A program made the position numbers and the translations under genes. The notes beneath the pieces were generated by a model. That model did no database searches, was not told the origin of the DNA, and worked only from the letters and a program-made list of their open reading frames with translations. A stretch of 64,000 bases of DNA from Dankookia rubra (GTDB taxonomy: Bacteria > Pseudomonadota > Alphaproteobacteria > Acetobacterales > Acetobacteraceae): contig NZ_SMSJ01000012.1 of the NCBI RefSeq assembly GCF_004355005.1, forward strand, positions 62,001 to 126,000. The letters run 5' to 3'. Shown one piece after another: positions 59,901-64,000 of this stretch. Each line of letters opens with the position of its first letter. Within the stretch, counting starts at the first letter, position 1.

Positions 59901-60137
59901 CTTTGGGGACCGCGTCGGATCGATGCCCAAGGCCTGGGCGACGACGTGCGGCATATCCACCCGCCAGTGCGCCCGCATCTCCCGGCCCGTGTAGTAGGCC
60001 GTCAAGCGCCCCTCTTGATCCTTATGCTGACCCGGCTCGCACCGCAGATCCCGCTCTGGATCCGGCTGATGCTCGGTGAAATAGGCCGACACCAGCTTGC
60101 CGGAGGATGCAGCAAGGATCTTGCGAAAGGTAATCAT
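56994..60137 (-). CDS. trwC: TrwC/TraI-type (MOBF) relaxase-helicase
   Basis: 1047 residues from ATG 60137. Relaxase domain: Tyr19 (SAYFTEH), LDFTFSPHKSVTLA, and the His triad in GDPQTHVHNPMFNM (about 206). Helicase domain: Walker A GIAGAGKST (about 519), VLIIEEMSQVG (motif II), GLGDREQCQAI and the C-terminal YASGWAQTVDSIQG-type motif. C-terminal basic coiled tail. It nicks one strand at oriT and leads it through the channel. MOBF relaxases usually travel with other channel types, so the pairing with a type IVB system is of note. Confidence 0.92.
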   Translation of the reverse strand: MITFRKILAASSGKLVSAYFTEHQPDPERDLRCEPGQHKDQEGRLTAYYTGREMRAHWRVDMPHVVAQALGIDPTRSPKAGELNHLFEAKRGDTGMPWSRWRRENSSLDFTFSPHKSVTLAIEFAESPAEEALLWTAVLRANDAAMRAIAADLGWARSGFEGKGVAEPGAVGWVSFPHTQARPTLQVKDGETGITYLAEFPTVGDPQTHVHNPMFNMVVTDDGRLGSLDTQRLTNTRVHVWGALGQAVLAEEMRRLGVRVAVDPTGRFAVLSAIDQRAVDHFSKGHRQAERNAKKYAKRMGEDWEKLSAERKFGLMQSAAIFERHSKAAKTGAKREGLTPKEAWRYQAKALGWAHSTVLEGTAYAQLTDAQRYDAAYAFAARHLAKAFETAAVLDQDVVELWAIRGLIGAGYKGTADVERVVGLIRERGFEFHGQQAYLVEGVSDGRMRVTNSEQVRIERRVAELARAASQDRTGALTHAALRQAIENCGIKFDNDHGAAQVAAIYALGTAGGVAFLTGIAGAGKSTLLTPLVMAYHADTRFSPQGREVIGTANAWLQADALKDAGVDRTIALDPLLRSIDSGEWRPTQNTVLIIEEMSQVGPRSMQRLMELQAETGMTIRGLGDREQCQAIEAGDSIALLQRAIPVEARPELLSTVRQKTDELKKVASMFRNKDGMTAEQRTDEVLDALKMKREAGTARLLGGDQDEVNRQTADFFLRRRDALEAAGATKSVSCSALTNAAAAEISAEIRTTLRQRGEIVGEERWYQAIDQRGEIYDLPIAKGDRLRLFQRTGARFGGRFGWLGNNGSMVTVEAITETGLRLRNRHGDVGDVSWDRLVHSRSGRLLVASGWAQTVDSIQGITSAEHINALTHGTSGLTAFRNYPAESRSEWETWTLISEAGLFEAVRHGRAIGDQSEVTTEHLWKQAAKDMAYAPRKPLGLDLVDRVRKDVDATTDQWMKTEHRVHRQKAAGRNHTKEHRQRAADRELRAALVGKVDAYAAQMRSATQNPAPSRLVAGSSLGPLPKADVAARPAPIRERGFEPSPR

Positions 60138-60469
60138 TATGGTTGCTTCGCGGGAATGCTGAAGGTCTGCCCGATTGCCTGGACAGTTTGACCGGGCACG
60201 CCCTCCACGGCCCCACTGATCTCTGTGAGGTGCTCCTTCAGCTCACGCACCGCCTTGGCGTTGGTCGACATCATCTTGCCGAGCAGTTCCGCCGTGGTCG
60301 GCCCCTTCTCCTCCTCCCCCTCCTCCTCCTCGGGCGCCAGGATACCCAGGACGCGGTCGATCTTCTCGCCCTGGATGGTCTGGTGCCGTGCCACGAGCGC
60401 GACGCTGGTTGTCAGGTTCGCGATGCCCTGTTTGATCTCGGCCAGGGCTACCCGGAGTGCTTCATCCAT
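60137..60469 (-). CDS. Small coiled-coil partner of the TrwC-type relaxase
   Basis: 110 residues from ATG 60469; its TAA overlaps the relaxase ATG. LRVALAEIKQGIANLTTSVALVARHQTIQGEKIDRVLGIL and AKAVRELKEHLTEISG are helical; an acidic run (EEEEGEEEK) separates them. In place and size it corresponds to relaxosome accessory proteins such as TrwA, but shows no RHH motif. A transfer box lies 19 bp upstream. Confidence 0.6.
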   Translation of the reverse strand: MDEALRVALAEIKQGIANLTTSVALVARHQTIQGEKIDRVLGILAPEEEEGEEEKGPTTAELLGKMMSTNAKAVRELKEHLTEISGAVEGVPGQTVQAIGQTFSIPAKQP

Positions 60470-60488
60470 ACCGGCACTCTCGCGCCGA

Positions 60489-60501
60489 CCGGCGCGAATG
60501 G
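60489..60501 (-). promoter_or_regulatory. Transfer box (minus)
   Basis: Exact CCATTCGCGCCGG on the minus strand, 19 bp before the 60469 start. Confidence 0.65.
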
Positions 60502-60512
60502 GGTCAGGGGAC

Positions 60513-60552
60513 CGGGCGCAGCCCGCACTAACAGTGCATTGGTGTATAGCCC
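60513..60552 (+). other. Candidate oriT of the TrwC-type relaxase
   Basis: Dyads CGGGC-GCA-GCCCG (60513-60525) and GCACT-AAC-AGTGC (60525-60537) are followed by ATTGGTGT/ATAGCCC. R388 oriT, as I remember it, has a GCAC...GTGC hairpin followed by a TTGTCT/ATAGCCC nick. The predicted nick is between 60545 and 60546. Confidence 0.65.
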
Positions 60553-60556
60553 TTCC

Positions 60557-60645
60557 CTGACTGACGTTTGACTGACGCCGCACTGCCGCCAGGGTAACCC
60601 GCCACTGCCGGCTGACTGCCGGTCAACTGACGTCCGGCTGACGCC
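60557..60645 (+). repeat. TGACTGACG-type repeats between divergent operons
   Basis: CTGACTGACG, TTGACTGACGCC, GGCTGACTGCC, CAACTGACG and GGCTGACGCC recur over 90 bp beside the candidate oriT. Probable binding sites for a relaxosome accessory protein. Confidence 0.5.
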
Positions 60646-60656
60646 ATTCGCGCCGG
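60644..60656 (+). promoter_or_regulatory. Transfer box (plus)
   Basis: Exact CCATTCGCGCCGG, 19 bp before the 60676 gene. Confidence 0.65.
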
Positions 60657-60675
60657 TGGGGGCCACGATCATGGG

Positions 60676-61221
60676 ATGTCAGACTCCGCCCTAGACCGCC
60701 TGAGAGAGCGAGCGCAGCAGCGACCCTTTGCTGGCCGATCGGAGGCCTATCGCTGGTTGCGGCGACGGCACACGGCCATGGCCGCTCTCTTTGAGGAATT
60801 CCAGCCTGCCTGGGCCGAGGTAACGGCCGAGATGGTAGCGGCCGGCATCACCGGAGGCCGGGGTAAACCCCTGACGCCCGACGCCGTGCGGCGCATCTGG
60901 AAAACCGTGTGCCGTGATGTGGCCGAGGTTGCTCGGCAACGGGCCGCCAGCCCCAAGCCACCTTCGGGCTGGGCGCCGGTGCCGGTAGCCATCCTGCCCG
61001 ACCCCGCCAAGGCGGCGCCAGCACGGGCCTTGGCTCCGGTAGAGCCGCCGACACCCAGGCCAGCACCGCCCAGGCGCCCCACTCCCTCCCAGCGACCAGA
61101 CGATCCCGCGCCTGTCCGCACCCCGGAGGAGATCCAGGCCGAGCTCGACGCGGTGCGGGAGCAACTCCGGCAGGACCGGGCTTGGCTGCCGGGACAGAAA
61201 AGGGCCGCGCCGCGGGCGTGA
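60676..61221 (+). CDS. Hypothetical protein upstream of the transfer ParA
   Basis: 181 residues from ATG 60676. A helical N-terminus (ERAQQRPFAGRSEAYRWLRRRHTAMAALFEEFQPAWAEVTAEMVAAGITGGRGKPLTPDAVRRIWKTV in pieces) that resembles small plasmid DNA-binding proteins, a Pro-rich linker and a short coiled tail. Probably a DNA-binding accessory; it could bind the neighbouring repeats. Divergent to the relaxase operon. Confidence 0.55.
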   Translation: MSDSALDRLRERAQQRPFAGRSEAYRWLRRRHTAMAALFEEFQPAWAEVTAEMVAAGITGGRGKPLTPDAVRRIWKTVCRDVAEVARQRAASPKPPSGWAPVPVAILPDPAKAAPARALAPVEPPTPRPAPPRRPTPSQRPDDPAPVRTPEEIQAELDAVREQLRQDRAWLPGQKRAAPRA

Positions 61222-61245
61222 AAGAAATTTGGCGGTGCGGTGGGG

Positions 61246-61258
61246 CCATTCGCGCCGC
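61246..61258 (+). promoter_or_regulatory. Transfer box (plus)
   Basis: CCATTCGCGCCGC, 41 bp before the ParA-like gene. TCTCC...GGAGA in the leader covers the ribosome site. Confidence 0.65.
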
Positions 61259-61299
61259 TGCAGCGGACGATCTCCCTACGGCAACAGGAGAGCCGAGAC

Positions 61300-62124
61300 A
61301 TGGTGAAGAAGGACACCCCTTTGATGGCGAATGCGGACGCGAAGCCCGTCCTGTTGATGCCAGTCGGCCGCGGCCGGGTCGGCAAAACCGTCGTGGGCAA
61401 CACCACAGCTCAGTATTTCCTCAGCCGCGGCGCCACCCTCCGGATCTGGGACATGGACCGGCAGACCACATCGCACGGGCTGGCCAGCTTCCACCCGGAT
61501 GCGGAGATCCCTCCCTCCGGCGGCCTTGCCGATCTGGCCCAATGGCTGGAGCAGAAGATCAATGAACAGGCCCTTTCGATCCGGGCGGGCCGACCTTTCG
61601 ATGCCCTGCTCGGCGTCGGTGGCGGCGATCTCCTGGTCAAAAAGCTGGCCGAAGAGATTCGGCTGGTCAGGACGCTCGAGCGTATGGGCATCCGCCCGGT
61701 GGCGATGCATGTCGTCGGCCCGGACAATGCCGACCTGGACTATCTGGCGCAGGTCGTCGCCGATGAACTGTTCCTGCCGGCCGCCACGCTCATCGTTCTG
61801 AACGGCGGCCTTGTCGCGGACGGCCGGTCGGTGGCGAACGCATTCACCCCGATCCTGAACCATCCCGCCCTGGTCGCGGCGATGGGCAAGGGCGCCAAGG
61901 TCGTCCGCTTCCCCGAACTGACCCCCATGCGCCAGGTGAGCGAGGGCAGGCTGCTGTTCGAGGATGCAGCGGCTGGCAAGGCCCCCGAGGCGGGCGAGCC
62001 GCTTAGCTTCTTCGACCAGGAGCGGGTGTCGATCTGGTGGGAGGAGAAAATCCCGGCGTTTTTCGAGGACATCAACCCCCTCTGGATGCCGGCGCTGCCG
62101 CACCAGGCTGAGGTCGCTGCATGA
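61300..62124 (+). CDS. ParA-like P-loop ATPase of the transfer cluster
   Basis: 274 residues from ATG 61300 (AGGAG upstream). MPVGRGRVGKTVVGN is a deviant Walker A, missing the signature Lys near its start; IWDMDRQTTSHGL resembles the A' motif. Related proteins occur in conjugation operons (TraL-type) and may position the relaxosome or the channel. Second ParA-family protein in the window; it opens an operon of at least four genes. Confidence 0.7.
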   Translation: MVKKDTPLMANADAKPVLLMPVGRGRVGKTVVGNTTAQYFLSRGATLRIWDMDRQTTSHGLASFHPDAEIPPSGGLADLAQWLEQKINEQALSIRAGRPFDALLGVGGGDLLVKKLAEEIRLVRTLERMGIRPVAMHVVGPDNADLDYLAQVVADELFLPAATLIVLNGGLVADGRSVANAFTPILNHPALVAAMGKGAKVVRFPELTPMRQVSEGRLLFEDAAAGKAPEAGEPLSFFDQERVSIWWEEKIPAFFEDINPLWMPALPHQAEVAA

Positions 62125-62723
62125 GCAACAACGTTGCCCAGCTCCGCGTCTCCCTCATGCAGCAACTCGGCGAAGTCGAGGCGGCTGCACGGGAATGGGG
62201 CGTGCGGCCGGACCACCCGGAGGGGCGGTTCGTCGCCGCCCTGATGGCCGCTCAGAAGGGCTTGGCCGATGTGGCCATCGCCGCAGCGGGGGCTTTCGAC
62301 GGCGCGGCGAGCGAGGTCGGAACCTGGCTAAACACGGCGCACGAGACGGCAGAGGCGAATGCCCGACGCGCGGAGGCTCAAGCCGCCGGCGTCGAGGCCA
62401 AAGGGGAGCAGGCCATCGCGGCCGTTGTCGAGAAGATGGTCCCGGCCGCGACTGCCGCCCTCGCCGGCGCCGTGGTGATCCGCGAGCGGCGGCGAAGCAT
62501 GGGCATTAATCTCGCCTGGCTCGGCGGCGGAGCCGTCATCGCCCTGGCGCTGGTTGGCGGCGGCTACGCCATGAAGGCCGCCGCCGATCGACCGGCCCTG
62601 GCCTTCCACGACCGCTGCCTGCGGGCCGCGGTTAAGGCCGAGAGCAGCGGTCGGCTCTACTGCCCGGTCGAGGCGATGAACGACCGCTTGGTTAGTGCAC
62701 AGCAAGCGCAACAACGGAGGTAA
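62121..62723 (+). CDS. Coiled-coil, single-pass membrane protein
   Basis: 200 residues, overlapping the ParA-like stop (ATGA). Helical N-terminus, one membrane helix at about 131-153 (LAWLGGGAVIALALVGGGYAM), and a short periplasmic part with two Cys. The architecture recalls MobB/MbeB-type anchors of relaxosomes. No firm family. Confidence 0.6.
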   Translation: MSNNVAQLRVSLMQQLGEVEAAAREWGVRPDHPEGRFVAALMAAQKGLADVAIAAAGAFDGAASEVGTWLNTAHETAEANARRAEAQAAGVEAKGEQAIAAVVEKMVPAATAALAGAVVIRERRRSMGINLAWLGGGAVIALALVGGGYAMKAAADRPALAFHDRCLRAAVKAESSGRLYCPVEAMNDRLVSAQQAQQRR

Positions 62724-62725
62724 TT

Positions 62726-63202
62726 ATGGCCCTGCGGATGGGATGGAAGGCGGCCGGTGCGGCCGCGTTGGCGGCGGTGGGCATCGCCTCGAGTGCCCAG
62801 GCTCAGACGCCGGAAGACATCGCGCGCCTGGACCGTTTCTCGCGTGACCGTGGGCGGGCCCTGGCGCTCACGCATCAGCTCGCGCCGCCTATCTCCTCGG
62901 GGACACCCGAGCGACTGGTGCAACCCGAACGGCTCTGGGTTTGCAAAGGCACGCAGCCGGGCCTGCCAATCTATTCAAGCCCTGACCGAACCTCAGCGCC
63001 GATGGGCGTGACGCAGGACTTCGTCGCAACGTCCGGGGCGACGGTTGGCGGGTTCGTCCAAGTGATGGGGTATAACGGCCGCCTCGGATTCGTGCCGGCC
63101 AATAGCCTCGGGCCCTACATCAACACGGTGAAGCCCGGCGTGCAGTGCACCGTGGAAGGCCTCCGGCGGCGCGACAACTCGCCAGTGTTCGGCTTCCACT
63201 GA
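62726..63202 (+). CDS. Exported SH3-like protein
   Basis: 158 residues with GGAGG upstream. Signal peptide ends AQA-QTP. LPIYSSPDRTSAPMGVTQDFVATSGATVGGFVQVMGYNGRLGFVPANSL has the repeated short strands of a bacterial SH3 domain, often peptidoglycan- or adhesion-related. Two Cys. Fits a periplasmic transfer accessory protein. Confidence 0.65.
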   Translation: MALRMGWKAAGAAALAAVGIASSAQAQTPEDIARLDRFSRDRGRALALTHQLAPPISSGTPERLVQPERLWVCKGTQPGLPIYSSPDRTSAPMGVTQDFVATSGATVGGFVQVMGYNGRLGFVPANSLGPYINTVKPGVQCTVEGLRRRDNSPVFGFH

Positions 63203-64000
63203 TGTTGCGCTGGGTAACAGTCGCGCTCTGCCTCGGCCTTGCCGGCGGTGCGCACGGGCAGACCATCGTGTTGCCCGAAGCGGGCCAGATGCCGCCGCAG
63301 GTCATCCCGGCCGCGGCGGATCCGGGAACGCCAACGTTCACGGCGCCAGCAGGGGGAGACGTCTATGGCGGCAGCGCCACGGCGCTGACCCCTCTCCCAG
63401 ACGACTATTCCAGCATCGCCGGGACTGGCGGCACATCTTACACCGGGGCCGGGGTGCCCACGGGGGACCGCAGCAACGTCCTGGCGTCCCTGCAGTCACA
63501 ACCCTACGGGGCTACAGCGATCGCTACCGCCGACAAGCTGGGCGTCAACTCCAGCGGGGTAGCGGCTTTCGCAGCAGCGGAGAGCGATTTCCGCAACGTC
63601 CAGACTGCCAATGGCTCCACCTCAGCAACGGGACCATGGCAGATCACGTCCGGGACGTGGGACGACACGGTAAAGCGGTTCAGCCTGCCCTACACGTCGG
63701 CGGACAGGTCAGATCCGAACGCTCAGGCCGTCGTCAGCAGCTACCTCATCCGCTCATATGGCGGGGCGACCTCCCAGGCTCTGGGGCGCGTCGCAACCGT
63801 CCAGGAGACCTACTATTCCTATGTCTACGGTCCTGCGGTAGGGGGGAAGATCGCACTAGCCGATGCATCCTCGCCGCTGTCGAACTTCGTTCCAGCCGAC
63901 AACCTGGCGAATAACGGGATGACGGGTTGGACGGTAGGAAACCTGCAGGACTTTACTTCGCGGCGGCTCGGCCCCACAGCGACGTCTCCCATTTTCGCAT
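63202..64000 (+). CDS. Exported transglycosylase-like transfer protein, 3' end off the window
   Basis: 266 codons are visible with no stop before 64000. ATG 63202 overlaps the previous TGA. Signal peptide RWVTVALCLGLAGGAHG; a Pro/Gly/Thr-rich stretch follows; then VAAFAAAESDFRNVQTAN and TGPWQITSGTWDDTVKRF (Glu, then G-P-W-Q-I) read as an SLT-type lysozyme fold with catalytic Glu. Possibly a TrbN/VirB1-like enzyme fused to further domains. Confidence 0.65.
   Translation, partial: MLRWVTVALCLGLAGGAHGQTIVLPEAGQMPPQVIPAAADPGTPTFTAPAGGDVYGGSATALTPLPDDYSSIAGTGGTSYTGAGVPTGDRSNVLASLQSQPYGATAIATADKLGVNSSGVAAFAAAESDFRNVQTANGSTSATGPWQITSGTWDDTVKRFSLPYTSADRSDPNAQAVVSSYLIRSYGGATSQALGRVATVQETYYSYVYGPAVGGKIALADASSPLSNFVPADNLANNGMTGWTVGNLQDFTSRRLGPTATSPIFA

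Noticed and set aside
60137-60583. Longer version of the small relaxase-operon gene starting at 60583
   Set aside because: It would read through the candidate oriT and the transfer box; ATG 60469 gives the usual 19-bp gap to the box.

Overview
This 64-kb window looks like part of a large conjugative plasmid from a GC-rich alphaproteobacterium. Codon choice, the KfrA/ParA/RepA set and the style of the transfer genes fit Acetobacteraceae (Roseomonas/Acidiphilium-like), but that placement is an inference. No rRNA, tRNA, CRISPR array or intact insertion sequence was seen.

Layout. 1-6.8 kb: cargo with a metal/redox flavour (membrane haem-reductase-like fragment, FAD/NAD/2Fe-2S oxidoreductase, Met-rich Spy/CpxP-like protein, ECF-type sigma factor, small lipoprotein, restriction-endonuclease-like protein, DUF411 metal-binding protein). 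6.9-8.3 kb: an iteron origin with a RepA-type initiator, iterons lying on both sides of the gene. 8.3-11.1 kb: a two-gene nuclease pair (RusA-like plus restriction/HEPN-like) and a tyrosine recombinase. 11.5-14.7 kb: a partition region (ParA, a small DNA-binding partner) whose gaps are full of GCTA/TAGC repeats. 14.8-25.5 kb: a second, IncQ-like replication/mobilisation module: KfrA, RepC-like protein, primase-helicase fusion, six 21-22-bp iterons, hairpins, MobC and a long relaxase with two credible genes encoded in another frame inside its linker regions. 26-27 kb: a GH16 glycosidase gene.

27.3-56.1 kb: a nearly complete type IVB (Dot/Icm, IncI-Tra-like) secretion system: DotA, DotI, DotH, DotG, a DotF/TraP-like protein, TraQ- and IcmD-like membrane proteins, IcmJ, DotO, DotD, DotC, DotB, IcmT, a lytic transglycosylase, DotM and DotL, with a conjugative primase. 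57-60.5 kb: a TrwC-type (MOBF) relaxase with, just beyond its start, a sequence resembling the R388 oriT hairpin and nic. 60.7-64 kb: a ParA-like ATPase operon with transfer accessory genes, the last one running off the right end.

The most striking signal is a short asymmetric box, consensus CCATTCGCGCCGG. It stands 19-53 bp before the first gene of nearly every transfer operon from 27 to 61 kb, always pointing towards that gene and flipping strand when the operon flips. At four sites the gap to the start codon is exactly 19 bp; the longer leaders usually carry a hairpin over or beside the ribosome-binding site. Two DNA-binding proteins in the middle of the cluster (XRE type and GcrA/Myb-like) lack a good copy and are candidate controllers. 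A 265-bp tandem duplication next to them has made a truncated DotI paralogue that recalls Legionella DotJ. All calls are from reading the sequence; no database searches were made.
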